From the NCBI RefSeq assembly GCF_003369565.1, contig NZ_PIOD01000001.1, forward strand, positions 124,001-188,000: a stretch of DNA of 64,000 nt, in the 5' to 3' direction. The notes beneath the pieces are model-generated. The model made no database searches, was not told the origin of the DNA, and worked only from the letters and a program-made list of their open reading frames with translations. The DNA comes from Oceanobacillus chungangensis (GTDB lineage Bacteria; Bacillota; Bacilli; Bacillales; Amphibacillaceae). A program made the position numbers and the translations under genes. Numbering within the stretch: the stretch's first letter is position 1; every line of letters begins with the position of its first letter. Below, piece by piece: positions 9,278 through 18,355 of this stretch.

Positions 9278-9648
9278 GTCGTGGTGTTAGAGGTGCTACA
9301 ACCTGTACTGCAAATGATGAAAAACAGATGATTACCAATACCCGAGTATTAGTAGAAGAAATGATCGAAAAGAATAATATTGACCCATCAGATGTTTCCC
9401 ACGTGTTTATTTCGGTCACGAAAGACTTAACAGCCACTTTTCCAGCAAAGGCATTACGAGAAATTCAAGGGTGGACGTATGTACCTGTTATGTGTATGGC
9501 AGAAATAGATGTTCAAAACAGTTTACCATCATGCATTCGCATCATGATGGTTGTCAATACAGACAAATCGCAGCAAGAAATCAAACATGTTTTTCATAAC
9601 GAAGCGATCAAATTAAGGCCAGATTTAATTAAGGGTGATTTACGTTGA
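9274..9648 (+). CDS. aroH: Chorismate mutase, AroH type
   Basis: This monofunctional trimeric mutase converts chorismate to prephenate. Its 124 residues match the B. subtilis AroH family. Motifs are VRGATTC (Arg7 region) at the N-terminus, ISVTKDLTATFPAKA in the middle and MVVNTD toward the end. It overlaps aroB (ATGA) and tyrA (TTGA). In B. subtilis the trp genes follow here, but in this window tyrA does. Confidence 0.97.
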   Translation: MSRGVRGATTCTANDEKQMITNTRVLVEEMIEKNNIDPSDVSHVFISVTKDLTATFPAKALREIQGWTYVPVMCMAEIDVQNSLPSCIRIMMVVNTDKSQQEIKHVFHNEAIKLRPDLIKGDLR

Positions 9649-10742
9649 AACGAACAGTTGTAATTGCAGGACTCGGTTTGATCGGTGGTTCCTTGGCAAA
9701 GAGCATGATGAAATCAGAAGAAAATTATATCATTGGGTATGATGTTAATCAGGATTCATTAGAGTTTGCAAGATTAAACGGAATTGTCCATGAATCTACT
9801 ACTTCTTTTAAGGAAGCACTACAGAATGCAGATATTGTTATTTTAGCTGCACCAATTTCTGAATCTATCCAATTAATTGGGATATTAAACGAATTGCCGA
9901 TCTCGAAAGAGTTGATAGTATCAGATGTTGCATCTGTAAAAACCTCTATTATTAAAGCTGCATCGTCACTGACTAATAATAAAATTACCTTTATCGGTGG
10001 ACATCCAATGGCTGGTTCACATAAAAGAGGAATCAGTGCCGCTAAAGCACATTTATTTGAAAATGCAACTTATGTATTAACTCCTTCTGTTCGAAGTACG
10101 GAAGAGAAGGTAGAAACTCTTAAAGACGTATTAAAAAATACAAGAAGTAAATTTGTTGTTTTGAGTCCTGATGAGCATGATGAAATGACAGGAGTTGTAT
10201 CCCATTTCCCGCATTTAATAGCCTCTTCTTTAGTACATCAAGCAAAGAAGTGGGGGGATACACATACTTATCTTCCGAATCTTGCGGCAGGAGGGTTTCG
10301 TGATATTACAAGAATAGCTTCAAGTAATCCAGAACTATGGCAAGACATCTTCTATCATAACCGCGAAAAAATGTCAGTGCTATTAGAAGAATGGATTCAA
10401 GAGATGATTGATTTAAAAGTACTAGTAGATAACAATAAAAAGAATGCTATGATTACATACTTACAAAATGCTAAAAATTATCGCGATGGTCTGCCTAGTA
10501 AAGATAAAGGTGTCATCCCTTCTTTTTATGACGTGTATGTTGACATTAAAGACCAAACAGGGTCCATAGCAGCTGTTGCACAACTTTTAGCAGAACATCG
10601 TATTAGCATAAAAAACATTGAAATATTGGAAATGCGAGAAGGAATAACAGGTGTCTTGAGATTAAGCTTTTATTCCAAAAAAGCTCAAACAGAGAGCGCT
10701 ATATTGTTACGAAATAACGGATTTGACACTACGATATTATAA
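9645..10742 (+). CDS. tyrA: Prephenate dehydrogenase with C-terminal ACT domain
   Basis: TyrA oxidatively decarboxylates prephenate to 4-hydroxyphenylpyruvate for tyrosine. It has 365 residues and a TTG start overlapping the aroH stop. The Rossmann loop GLGLIGGSLA is at residues 9-18, GGHPMAGSHKRG is in the middle, and HFPHLIASSL is in the helical domain. A C-terminal ACT domain begins near residue 295 (VYVDIKDQTGSIAAVAQLL), which is expected to bind tyrosine for feedback control. Confidence 0.96.
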   Translation: MKRTVVIAGLGLIGGSLAKSMMKSEENYIIGYDVNQDSLEFARLNGIVHESTTSFKEALQNADIVILAAPISESIQLIGILNELPISKELIVSDVASVKTSIIKAASSLTNNKITFIGGHPMAGSHKRGISAAKAHLFENATYVLTPSVRSTEEKVETLKDVLKNTRSKFVVLSPDEHDEMTGVVSHFPHLIASSLVHQAKKWGDTHTYLPNLAAGGFRDITRIASSNPELWQDIFYHNREKMSVLLEEWIQEMIDLKVLVDNNKKNAMITYLQNAKNYRDGLPSKDKGVIPSFYDVYVDIKDQTGSIAAVAQLLAEHRISIKNIEILEMREGITGVLRLSFYSKKAQTESAILLRNNGFDTTIL

Positions 10743-10848
10743 TCGCTTATCTTCCATAAACTTGTAAATATTCTTTATATTACTAGTTGTAATTACACAC
10801 ATGGATAAAACAAATGGGTAAATTGAATATATAAAGGAAGTGGACTTA

Positions 10849-12138
10849 ATGGCAGAACGTGTATTAGCACCTTGTAATAAAGCTTTACAGGGTGAACTGG
10901 AAATTCCGGGTGATAAATCAATTTCTCATCGTGCAGTGATTCTCGGATCCATTGCTAATGGTACGACAAAAGTTTCTAATTTCTTAGATGGCGAAGACTG
11001 TATGCGAACCGTTAAAGCATTTGAATTAATGGGAGTATCCATCGAAAAACAAGACTCAACCGTAATTATAGAGGGTAAGGGGACGAGTGCACTAAAGGAA
11101 CCAGTAGAGCCATTATACTTTGGGAATTCCGGAACAACGACAAGATTAATGCTAGGAATTCTTTCCGGCCTACCTTTTTTTACTACTGTTTATGGAGATG
11201 CATCGCTAACGAAGCGCCCAATGGACCGTGTCATCGATCCATTAAGGGCAATGAATGCCTCAATCGATGGCAGGCAAGATGGGAGTTATCTACCACTTTC
11301 CATTAGAGGCGAGAACCTGCAAGGGATAAGCTACACCCTTCCAGTTAAAAGTGCACAAGTAAAGTCAGCTGTATTATTGGCTGGTTTATTTGCTAATGGT
11401 GAAACAAAAGTGATTGAAGATACACCAACACGAAATCATACCGAAAACATGTTAGAAGCTTTTGGTGCTGCCATTTCATCTGATGGAAGAGAAACGACGA
11501 TTACGAACATCCAAACATTAACTGCGACAAATGTATATGTGCCAGGAGATATTTCATCTGCTGCATTCTTTCTAGTGGCTGCTGCAATTGTTCCTGGTAG
11601 TAAGCTAACGCTGAAAAACGTTGGGTTGAATAGAACGCGCACCGGGATAATTGATGTGCTTCTAACGATGGGTGCTGATTTACAGATAACGAATCAGCAG
11701 ATCAGTGGTGGAGAGGAATTCGGCGATATTACGATAACGTATAAAGAACTTAGCAGCACCGTTATTGAAGGAGAAATAATTCCACGCTTAATAGATGAAA
11801 TCCCAATTCTTGCATTGCTGGCTACCCAAGTAGAAGGAACTACGATCATTCGCAATGCAGAAGAACTACGCGTAAAAGAGACAGACCGTATTGCAGCTGT
11901 TGCTGATGTTTTAACGACACTTGGTGCTGATATTGAAGCGACTGTAGATGGATTAGTCATCCATGGAAGAAAAACACTTACAGGTGGGGAAATCAAATCT
12001 TATAATGATCATCGAATTGCAATGATGGGTGCAATTGCATCATTAATTGCGAAGGATGATGTAATAATTGATGATGATTCCTCGATTTACATTTCTTATC
12101 CTAACTTTTTCGATCATTTGCAGGATATTATTTTGTGA
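10849..12138 (+). CDS. aroA: 5-enolpyruvylshikimate-3-phosphate synthase
   Basis: This enzyme (named aroE in B. subtilis) transfers enolpyruvyl from PEP to shikimate 3-phosphate. The ATG at 10849 (MAERVLAP) is used because AAAGGAAG precedes it; GTG 10840 lies in that site. It has 429 residues. GDKSISHR is at residues 21-28 (Lys23 active site), GNSGTTTRLM is near 90, and the LRVKETDRI block is near 343. The NSGTTTR rather than NAGTAMR form is typical of the class II enzymes of Gram-positive bacteria. It is separated from tyrA by 106 bases and ends the cluster with a terminator. Confidence 0.97.
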   Translation: MAERVLAPCNKALQGELEIPGDKSISHRAVILGSIANGTTKVSNFLDGEDCMRTVKAFELMGVSIEKQDSTVIIEGKGTSALKEPVEPLYFGNSGTTTRLMLGILSGLPFFTTVYGDASLTKRPMDRVIDPLRAMNASIDGRQDGSYLPLSIRGENLQGISYTLPVKSAQVKSAVLLAGLFANGETKVIEDTPTRNHTENMLEAFGAAISSDGRETTITNIQTLTATNVYVPGDISSAAFFLVAAAIVPGSKLTLKNVGLNRTRTGIIDVLLTMGADLQITNQQISGGEEFGDITITYKELSSTVIEGEIIPRLIDEIPILALLATQVEGTTIIRNAEELRVKETDRIAAVADVLTTLGADIEATVDGLVIHGRKTLTGGEIKSYNDHRIAMMGAIASLIAKDDVIIDDDSSIYISYPNFFDHLQDIIL

Positions 12139-12140
12139 TT

Positions 12141-12180
12141 ATAGAAGAACTTACTTTATATAGTAAGTTCTTCTATTTCT
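12141..12180 (+). terminator. aroA intrinsic terminator
   Basis: A 13-base stem, AGAAGAACTTACT/AGTAAGTTCTTCT with loop TTATAT, is followed by ATTTCTAT. Confidence 0.88.
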
Positions 12181-12229
12181 ATAGGCGATTAATTCATACT
12201 TTTGTTCTTATTTTATATAATCTATGAAC

Positions 12230-12376
12230 TAGGCGCAATGTTGATTTCCGCTACGGACAGCCGCGTACCCGGAGTGCAACGCGGTCCACTCCTTCGGAAG
12301 AAGACCACTTCCGATGGAAATTCAGCTGTTGCTTTTCCCGCAGGAGTCTCCAGTCCTCCGCTGCAATCAACGGCGC
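12230..12376 (-). repeat. GC-rich Bacillaceae dispersed repeat, copy 1
   Basis: This block of about 145 bases is clearly richer in G+C than its surroundings. Read on the minus strand it contains AGACTCCTGCGGGAAAAGCA and several short self-complementary pieces. The same AGACTCCTGCGGGA core occurs on the plus strand near 27820. I recall similar 'ACTCCTGCGGGA' intergenic elements from many Bacillaceae. An 81-codon open frame across it (12202-12447) is an accident of composition. Confidence 0.7.
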
Positions 12377-12582
12377 ATAGAGAGGTAATACCGTTGCATC
12401 ATATAAATATTGCAAGATATAACAACTGCAAATCTTTCTTTACTTAAAAAAGCGATAAATTCTCAATTAGAGCTTAGTAAAGCATTAGAAACCAATATCT
12501 TTTCATTATTAGCATTGTATATTACAATTAAGTAATGTTATCTAGATTAACAAAAGTACCCGTCTACTGAGAAAGGATGTTC

Positions 12583-13845
12583 ATGATGGATACCATTATG
12601 GAAGCAGTGCAATTAATTGAGAATAATGAAGCAGAAAAAGCGTTGAAGCTTCTTAAGCAACACTTAGAAATGGCATCTGATGATGAAAAATTTACGATTG
12701 CACAGCTTTATTTGCAATTGGGATTTTTACAAGAAGCAAAAGAATTATTAACGGAGCTATTAAAAATATATCCGGATGAAAGTGAACTTAAGCTAACTAT
12801 TTCGGAAGTTTTTATAGAATTAGAAGATGATGAATCAGCAATCAATTTATTAGTAGGAATTAAAAAAGATGATGAATTTTATGTGCAGGCATTATTGCAA
12901 TTAGCCGACTTATATCAAGCGCAAGGTCTGTTTGAAGTTGCGGAACAGAAATTACTTATCGCAAAACAGCTTGAACCAAGTGAAGAAATCATTGATTTTG
13001 CACTCGCTGAATTATATTTCTCAATTGGTGAGTATAAGAAAGCGATATTATATTATGAAAAGATTGATCAGGAAAAAATTGTCGCTGTTTCAATTGATGA
13101 CCGATTAGGTGAAGCTTATGCTGCGGCTGGAGAGTATGAAAAAGCATTAAATTATTTTAAAGAGCATGAAAACGAAGATCCTGAGCGTCTATTTAGATAT
13201 GGTATAACAGCTTATCAAGCGGATCGAAATGATATAGCGATTAAAGCCTGGGAGCATGTAATCGAGCTTGATCCGTATTATCATACCGTTTATTATCAGC
13301 TTGCAAGAGCATATGAGGAAGAAGGAAGACCTGAGGAAGGGTATGCTATCTCCAAGAAGGGAATCCAAATAGACGCATTCAATAAGGAATTATTTTTACA
13401 AGCTGCAACCTTTGCACATCAATTTGGTGAGAATGAGCAAAGTGAAGAATTCGCGAGAAATGCTGTCGTATTAGACACTGATTACAAAGAAGCTGTACTA
13501 TTTTTAATTGAATTATTTAAAAACCAGACGAATTATCATGCTATTATCGATCTATTGCTAGAAATTAAAAAAACAGATGCAGAAGATGCTCTGTATGAGT
13601 GGGAATTAGCACGAGCATATAATGAAATTGATTCCTATGACCATGCATTAAAACATTATCAAGAAGCATATAATACTTTAAGCCAGGATAGTGACTTCGT
13701 GAAGGAATATGGATACTTTCTAACTGAAGAAGGGAGGATAGGTGAGGCGATTCCGATTTTCGAATCCTATTTACTATTACAACCTTTAGATGTGGAAGTC
13801 GAGGAATTTGTAAATCGATTAAAATTATCTAGAAATGACGATTGA
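12583..13845 (+). CDS. ypiA: TPR-repeat protein YpiA
   Basis: A cytoplasmic protein of about 420 residues made almost entirely of tetratricopeptide repeats (for example YLQLGFLQEAKELLTELLKIYP near 45, ALAELYFSIGEYKKAILYYEKI near 148, and YQLARAYEEEGRPEEGYAISKKGI near 240). The length matches B. subtilis YpiA and the position after aroA is the same. The start is ambiguous among ATGs at 12577, 12583 and 12586; GAAAGGA at 12571-12577 favours 12583. It probably acts as a protein-protein interaction scaffold; the biochemical role is unknown. Confidence 0.88.
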   Translation: MMDTIMEAVQLIENNEAEKALKLLKQHLEMASDDEKFTIAQLYLQLGFLQEAKELLTELLKIYPDESELKLTISEVFIELEDDESAINLLVGIKKDDEFYVQALLQLADLYQAQGLFEVAEQKLLIAKQLEPSEEIIDFALAELYFSIGEYKKAILYYEKIDQEKIVAVSIDDRLGEAYAAAGEYEKALNYFKEHENEDPERLFRYGITAYQADRNDIAIKAWEHVIELDPYYHTVYYQLARAYEEEGRPEEGYAISKKGIQIDAFNKELFLQAATFAHQFGENEQSEEFARNAVVLDTDYKEAVLFLIELFKNQTNYHAIIDLLLEIKKTDAEDALYEWELARAYNEIDSYDHALKHYQEAYNTLSQDSDFVKEYGYFLTEEGRIGEAIPIFESYLLLQPLDVEVEEFVNRLKLSRNDD

Positions 13846-13887
13846 CCATAAGTTTAAAGTAAGAAATATACAAAGGAGGAAGAAGTG

Positions 13888-14463
13888 ATGAATACTCCTA
13901 TTTCTATTAATGATAAAAAAAGCTTTATTCAATGGTTTCTAAATCATTATCAGTTAAAAAAACGGGAAAGCGTCTGGATTTTAAATTATTTAGTAAATCA
14001 CAAGGAGTTATTAATGAATGTTCATTTCGTTCACGACGTGAAATTTACTCCAAGAGGTATAATAATGACGGCGCATTGTTCTGATGAAGTGCCGTTTCGC
14101 TTCTACAAGAATCAATTAGTCACCACGGATGCCGAGAAAACCTTTCATGATATTCGCTTAAATCAGCATGATGATTTATACATCCAACTAAATTTCAAAA
14201 ATGCTAATCAAAATGCTTATTATGCCTCTATCATGGAGGATAATCCATTTATCCCTGATGACTATTTTATTACGAAGAAAGAAAAAGATATTGCGAAACA
14301 GATTTTAGACAAAACTGTTTTTGATTATAAGCGAAATACACTTTTAAAAGAAATTGATCAGGCATTAGATGAAATGGATCAAGAAAAATTTATTACCTTA
14401 TCTAGCCAGCTCCATAAACTTGAAAAAGTTTTCTTTATTCAACCTAAATTGCAGAAGCAATAG
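13888..14463 (+). CDS. ypiB: YpiB family protein
   Basis: 191 residues, recognised from FIQWFLNHYQLKKRESVWILNYL at the N-terminus, VPFRFYKNQLVTTDAEKTFHDIRLN in the middle and IYIQLNFKN after it, all characteristic of B. subtilis YpiB (UPF0302). The ATG at 13888 follows the excellent AAAGGAGG site at good spacing; GTG 13885 is also possible. It lies 42 bases after ypiA. In B. subtilis the neighbourhood has been linked to respiratory complex (qcr) expression, but the function is not settled. Confidence 0.92.
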   Translation: MNTPISINDKKSFIQWFLNHYQLKKRESVWILNYLVNHKELLMNVHFVHDVKFTPRGIIMTAHCSDEVPFRFYKNQLVTTDAEKTFHDIRLNQHDDLYIQLNFKNANQNAYYASIMEDNPFIPDDYFITKKEKDIAKQILDKTVFDYKRNTLLKEIDQALDEMDQEKFITLSSQLHKLEKVFFIQPKLQKQ

Positions 14464-14525
14464 GTTGATTTTTTTTTGACTAATTGAGATACTATTTTAA
14501 ATGACAGAAGGGGGACAGTTATTTA

Positions 14526-14984
14526 ATGAGGTGGAGAAGCTCAGACTTAACGAAATATGGAGATTCTAAGCAATACATAGATACAATTATTATTCCTTTA
14601 ATACCATTTCAAATGTCACATAATGAAGAACTAGAAAAGCTAGCTTTTCAGAGTGAGTTACTGAATATATTTACTAGTGAAATCGAAAAGGAATTAGCAG
14701 GGAGAATAATGTTAATGCCCGCGTACTCCTATTTAAAATCTGCAGATATAGAAACAGAAATCAACCGAATCAATGGTTGGATTACCGACATAAAGGAACA
14801 ACCATTTGCCAATGTTTTTCTGTTTACTTTAGACGCAACATGGAAAAAGAAAGAACAAACATTAGATGGCCACATGCTTTGGCTACCATCAGTACAATTA
14901 GGTGACCTTCAATCAAAAGAAATGAGAGCGATGATCCGTGATCAAGTAAATCAATTAATAGAATTGATTCGTTCCTATTGGTAG
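14526..14984 (+). CDS. ypiF: YpiF family protein (DUF2487)
   Basis: 152 residues beginning MRWRSSDLTKYGDSKQYIDTIIIPLIPF, the typical start of the DUF2487/YpiF family found immediately upstream of qcrA in Bacillus. No membrane segment and no catalytic motif is apparent. The ATG follows AGAAGGGGGA. Conserved synteny with qcrABC suggests a role connected with the menaquinol:cytochrome c reductase, but this is inference. Confidence 0.85.
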   Translation: MRWRSSDLTKYGDSKQYIDTIIIPLIPFQMSHNEELEKLAFQSELLNIFTSEIEKELAGRIMLMPAYSYLKSADIETEINRINGWITDIKEQPFANVFLFTLDATWKKKEQTLDGHMLWLPSVQLGDLQSKEMRAMIRDQVNQLIELIRSYW

Positions 14985-15292
14985 GTTACTTTCACAGTAA
15001 CTGTTATTAGTACTTGCGTTTATAATATTTAAATAAGATACTGTACAAACTTATCGATTATAGAATGACAAGTTCTCAGGTTATTATCTTACACTTCCTG
15101 CTAAGAATCTATGAAATTACTAATTCGAAAAGTATCTATTAGCATCTATCTATTCCATACAATATATGGAAAACATTTGGAAATTAGGATGGATATTTAT
15201 TGACCGAATAAATAGATTGCGCTATCATGGTATTGTCCTAGTAATCTGAAAAGTTTGAGTAACCGTGATTAACGTTAAGAGGGGGGAAAGTC
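14985..15292 (+). other. Intergenic region upstream of the qcr operon
   Basis: 308 AT-rich bases without a gene. The right third holds the qcr promoter. I see no terminator for ypiF, so some read-through into qcr is possible. Confidence 0.5.
15200..15228 (+). promoter_or_regulatory. Probable qcrABC promoter
   Basis: TTGACC (15200-15205), a 17-base spacer and TATCAT (15223-15228) lie 65 bases before qcrA. Confidence 0.55.
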
Positions 15293-15805
15293 ATGAGCAA
15301 AGAGAAACAACAAGTTTCCCGTAGACAGTTTCTAAATTATTCACTTATGGGGGTTGGTGGATTTATGGCCGCCGGATTACTTGTTTCTCCAATTCGCATG
15401 GCGATTGATCCAGTTCTAAAGAAATCAGATTCTGGTGATTATGCAAACGTAGGCTTATCTGTTGATGATATCACGACAGAGCCACAACGTGTGGATTGGA
15501 CAGTTGAACAAGTAGATGGATGGTATGAGTCCGAACCAAGTAAAACAGCATGGGTATATAAGGACGATAATGATGAAATTGTTGCATTATCACCAATCTG
15601 TACACATCTGGGCTGTGTTGTATCATGGGAGGGGAACGAGCAATACCCGGAACAATTTTTCTGTCCGTGTCATGATGGGCGCTATGAAAAGGACGGAACA
15701 AATATAAAAGGTACACCTCCACTAGCTCCATTAGCTGTTTATGAACAAAAAGTGGAAAATGGGATATTGTTTTTAGGTAATGCGATTGATAGAAAGGGGG
15801 CGTAA
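15293..15805 (+). CDS. qcrA: Menaquinol:cytochrome c reductase Rieske iron-sulfur subunit
   Basis: This is the Rieske subunit of the b6c-type complex III; its 2Fe-2S cluster accepts an electron from menaquinol. It has 170 residues. SRRQFLN at residues 9-15, followed by a hydrophobic stretch (YSLMGVGGFMAAGLLV), looks like a Tat-type signal anchor, consistent with the tatAC genes at 43.9-45.1 kb. Cluster ligands are in CTHLGC (Cys103, His105) and CPCH (Cys124, His127), with Cys108 and Cys126 placed for the usual disulfide. The start has a strong AGAGGGGGG site. Confidence 0.97.
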   Translation: MSKEKQQVSRRQFLNYSLMGVGGFMAAGLLVSPIRMAIDPVLKKSDSGDYANVGLSVDDITTEPQRVDWTVEQVDGWYESEPSKTAWVYKDDNDEIVALSPICTHLGCVVSWEGNEQYPEQFFCPCHDGRYEKDGTNIKGTPPLAPLAVYEQKVENGILFLGNAIDRKGA

Positions 15806-15811
15806 TCACTC

Positions 15812-16486
15812 ATGTTACAAAAAGTTTATGATTGGATTGATGAACGTATAGATATTACGCCGATTTGGCGTGATATTGCGGACCATGAAGTACCTGAGCA
15901 TGTTAATCCAGCCCACAATTTTTCCGCTTTTGTTTATTGTTTTGGTGGTTTAACATTTTTCGTAGTAGTAATACAAATTCTGTCTGGAATGTTCCTGACA
16001 ATGTATTACGTTCCAGATATTGAGAATGCTTGGAAATCTGTTTATTACTTACAATCGGAAGTTGCTCATGGGCAAATCGTTAGGGGCATGCACCATTGGG
16101 GTGCAAGTGTTGTTATCGTAATGTTATTATTACATACTTTACGCGTATTTTTCCAAGGGGCATATAAGAAACCACGTGAACTTAACTGGATTGTAGGGGT
16201 ATTGATTTTCTTTGTCATGCTTGGTTTAGGTTTCACCGGGTATTTATTGCCTTGGGATAACAAAGCCTATTTTGCAACACAGGTTGGACTGGAAATTGCA
16301 GAGCAGGTTCCATTTATTGGTACCGAGCTTAAGACTCTATTAGCGGGGGATGCATCAATTGTTGGTGCACAGACTTTAACTAGATTCTTTGCTATTCATG
16401 TATTTTTCTTACCAGCTGCATTATTTGCACTACTTGCAGTACATTTTATCTTAATTCGTAGACAAGGTATTTCTGGTCCACTATAA
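15812..16486 (+). CDS. qcrB: Menaquinol:cytochrome c reductase cytochrome b subunit
   Basis: This is the short, b6-type cytochrome b. It has 224 residues and four transmembrane helices. The haem-ligand histidines lie in RGMHHWGASVVIVMLLLHTLRVFF (helix II) and in FFAIHVFFLPAALFALLAVHFILI (helix IV). LGFTGYLLPWD matches the conserved loop before helix III. The split between QcrB (b6-like) and QcrC (subunit IV plus cytochrome c) is characteristic of Bacillus. It lies 6 bases after qcrA. Confidence 0.97.
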   Translation: MLQKVYDWIDERIDITPIWRDIADHEVPEHVNPAHNFSAFVYCFGGLTFFVVVIQILSGMFLTMYYVPDIENAWKSVYYLQSEVAHGQIVRGMHHWGASVVIVMLLLHTLRVFFQGAYKKPRELNWIVGVLIFFVMLGLGFTGYLLPWDNKAYFATQVGLEIAEQVPFIGTELKTLLAGDASIVGAQTLTRFFAIHVFFLPAALFALLAVHFILIRRQGISGPL

Positions 16487-16502
16487 AAAGGAGGGGAAAT
16501 CG

Positions 16503-17279
16503 ATGCATAGAGGAAAAGGTATGAAATTTGTTGGGGATTCTCGGATCAAAGCTGAGAAAACATCACAAATACCAAAAGACTATTCCGAATATCCTGGTAG
16601 AACAGAAGCGTTTTGGCCCAACTTTTTATTAAAAGAATGGTTAGTAGGTGCTGTATTTTTAGTTGGATTCCTTATTTTAACACTAGCACATCCTTCTCCA
16701 TTAGAAGGGATGGCTGATCCTACAGATGCAGCCTATATACCATTGCCAGATTGGTACTTCTTGTTCTTGTATGAACTTTTAAAATATAAGTATGCGAGTG
16801 GCGATTTTATTTTATTCGGTATTCTTGTACTGCCTGGACTAGCATTCGGGGCACTTCTCTTAGCACCATTTTTAGACAATGGTCCTGGAAGAAGACCACA
16901 TCAACGTCCAATTGCAGTAGGAATGATGTTACTTGGGTTAGTGTCTGTAATTTGGTTAACGTACACTTCTGCATCACATGTTAATTGGCAAGAAAGAGCA
17001 GAAGCAAATAAACCAATCCCTGAGAGTTCCGTTGTTGTTGATACAGAGCATGAAGGATTTGCTGCTTATGAGGCAAGCTGTATGACATGTCATGGTGCAG
17101 AGTTAGAAGGCTCAGCAGCAGCACCAACTCTAGTTGGAATCGAGTATACTCCTGAAGAAATTGCAACTATTGCTAAAGAAGGTACAGGTTCAATGCCAGC
17201 AGGAATATTTACTGGTTCAGATGAAGAACTAGAGCAATTAGCAGATTTTATAATTACTGTAAATGAATCTGCTGAATAA
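16503..17279 (+). CDS. qcrC: Menaquinol:cytochrome c reductase cytochrome c/subunit IV fusion
   Basis: 258 residues. The N-terminal two-thirds resembles b6f subunit IV, with three membrane segments (about 45-63, 102-122 and 138-155) and the PDWYF motif near 82 at the quinol site. The C-terminal third is a cytochrome c domain on the outside with CMTCH (Cys193, Cys196, His197) and a candidate axial Met in GSMPAG. The ATG at 16503 follows AAAGGAGGGGAA. It completes the qcrABC operon. Confidence 0.97.
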   Translation: MHRGKGMKFVGDSRIKAEKTSQIPKDYSEYPGRTEAFWPNFLLKEWLVGAVFLVGFLILTLAHPSPLEGMADPTDAAYIPLPDWYFLFLYELLKYKYASGDFILFGILVLPGLAFGALLLAPFLDNGPGRRPHQRPIAVGMMLLGLVSVIWLTYTSASHVNWQERAEANKPIPESSVVVDTEHEGFAAYEASCMTCHGAELEGSAAAPTLVGIEYTPEEIATIAKEGTGSMPAGIFTGSDEELEQLADFIITVNESAE

Positions 17280-17316
17280 ACTTTCACTCACATAGGAAAA
17301 ATAGTATATTTAGTAG

Positions 17317-17352
17317 AACACCTTTGCCCTCGGTTGGTGAAGGTGTTTTTTC
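17317..17352 (+). terminator. qcr operon terminator
   Basis: AACACCTTTGCC pairs with the TGAAGGTGTT arm and is followed by TTTTTTC. Confidence 0.8.
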
Positions 17353-17392
17353 ACGAGATGCGTAAATATATTATATTAAGGTAGGTTAAACG

Positions 17393-17968
17393 ATGATCCG
17401 ATACATACTTCTCGATAAACGGTTTTTGCTTTGTTTATTTATCATTAATTTATTTGGAACAATTTATGGATATTTCTGGTACGGTGGCCAATTAGCAATA
17501 ACTCCCGATATCTTCTTGCCATTTGTACCAGACAGTCCAACCGCAAGTTTATTCTTTACAATTTTCCTTCTATTCTTTTTATTTGATAGACATGTTCCAT
17601 ATATTGAGGCACTGGCAATCACTACATTATTTAAATACGGAATATGGGCAGTAGTAATGAATCTGTTAACCTTAATTATTGAAGGATCGCTTAGCTGGCA
17701 AGGTTATATGCTGATGGCATCTCATGCAGGAATGGCAATTCAAGGCCTTCTCTACGCTCCGTATTATAAAATTCAATTCAAGCATATTGCAGTTGCCGCA
17801 ATTTGGATATTGCATGATATCGTAATTGATTATGTATTTGGAATGATGCCGACCTATTCCGTGCTTTCAAACTTCATGGAAGAAATTGGTTACTTTACAT
17901 TTTGGTTAAGTATTTTATCAATATTAATTGCTTACTTTCTTACGGTTCGAACAAAATCACAAATATAG
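17393..17968 (+). CDS. ypjA: YpjA family membrane protein (DUF1405)
   Basis: 191 residues, five to six hydrophobic helices, with conserved FGTIYGYFWYGGQLAITPDIFLPFVPDSPTASLFF at the N-terminus and HDIVIDYVFGMMP in the C-terminal half. The FVPDSPTAS segment is typical of DUF1405. It is located after qcrC as in B. subtilis. The ATG at 17393 follows a poor site (AAGGTAGG). The function is unknown; an integral membrane location is clear from composition. Confidence 0.9.
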   Translation: MIRYILLDKRFLLCLFIINLFGTIYGYFWYGGQLAITPDIFLPFVPDSPTASLFFTIFLLFFLFDRHVPYIEALAITTLFKYGIWAVVMNLLTLIIEGSLSWQGYMLMASHAGMAIQGLLYAPYYKIQFKHIAVAAIWILHDIVIDYVFGMMPTYSVLSNFMEEIGYFTFWLSILSILIAYFLTVRTKSQI

Positions 17969-18034
17969 TTCGTGTTATAAATGTTCAGACACCTTCATAC
18001 ATTTATAAAATAAGATGTATGTGAGGTGATTTTT

Positions 18035-18292
18035 TTGGTAAAAAGAAGAAGGCTTTATCTTTTATTACCACTCGTCATTCTCATAGTGATAATGGCAATA
18101 AACGCCATTCCAGTTTACGCAAATCCGCAACAAACGGTTGCTGTAACCGAAAACAACTTAGAGTGGGCAACATTTATTTACTCGTCATTAATCATTGCTG
18201 GACTAATAATTAGTACATTATCGTATGTTAGTTGGAGAAAGTATAAAGGCAAACTCAAAAGAGAGCAAAACAACGACAAAATGGTTGACTAA
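18035..18292 (+). CDS. Small two-span membrane protein, possibly a shortened YpjB
   Basis: 85 residues from TTG 18035, which lies at good distance after GAGGTGA; the GTG at 18026 falls within that site. The N-terminus is a positively charged signal/anchor (KRRRLYLLLPLVILIVIMAINAIPVYA) with a possible Ala-X-Ala cleavage. A second membrane segment (ATFIYSSLIIAGLIISTLSYV) is followed by a basic tail WRKYKGKLKREQ. B. subtilis has the much longer sporulation protein YpjB at this position with a C-terminal membrane anchor. This may be its reduced relative, keeping only signal and anchor, but I cannot prove homology. Confidence 0.65.
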   Translation: MVKRRRLYLLLPLVILIVIMAINAIPVYANPQQTVAVTENNLEWATFIYSSLIIAGLIISTLSYVSWRKYKGKLKREQNNDKMVD

Positions 18293-18355
18293 TAGCGCAA
18301 ATTTGACTAAAATTGACCTTAATAAATCTTTTCGAAATTATATGGAGGAATGTAC

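Noticed and set aside
12202-12447. 81-codon plus-strand frame between aroA and ypiA
   Set aside because: It spans the GC-rich dispersed repeat, has no ribosome-binding site and its text is compositional.
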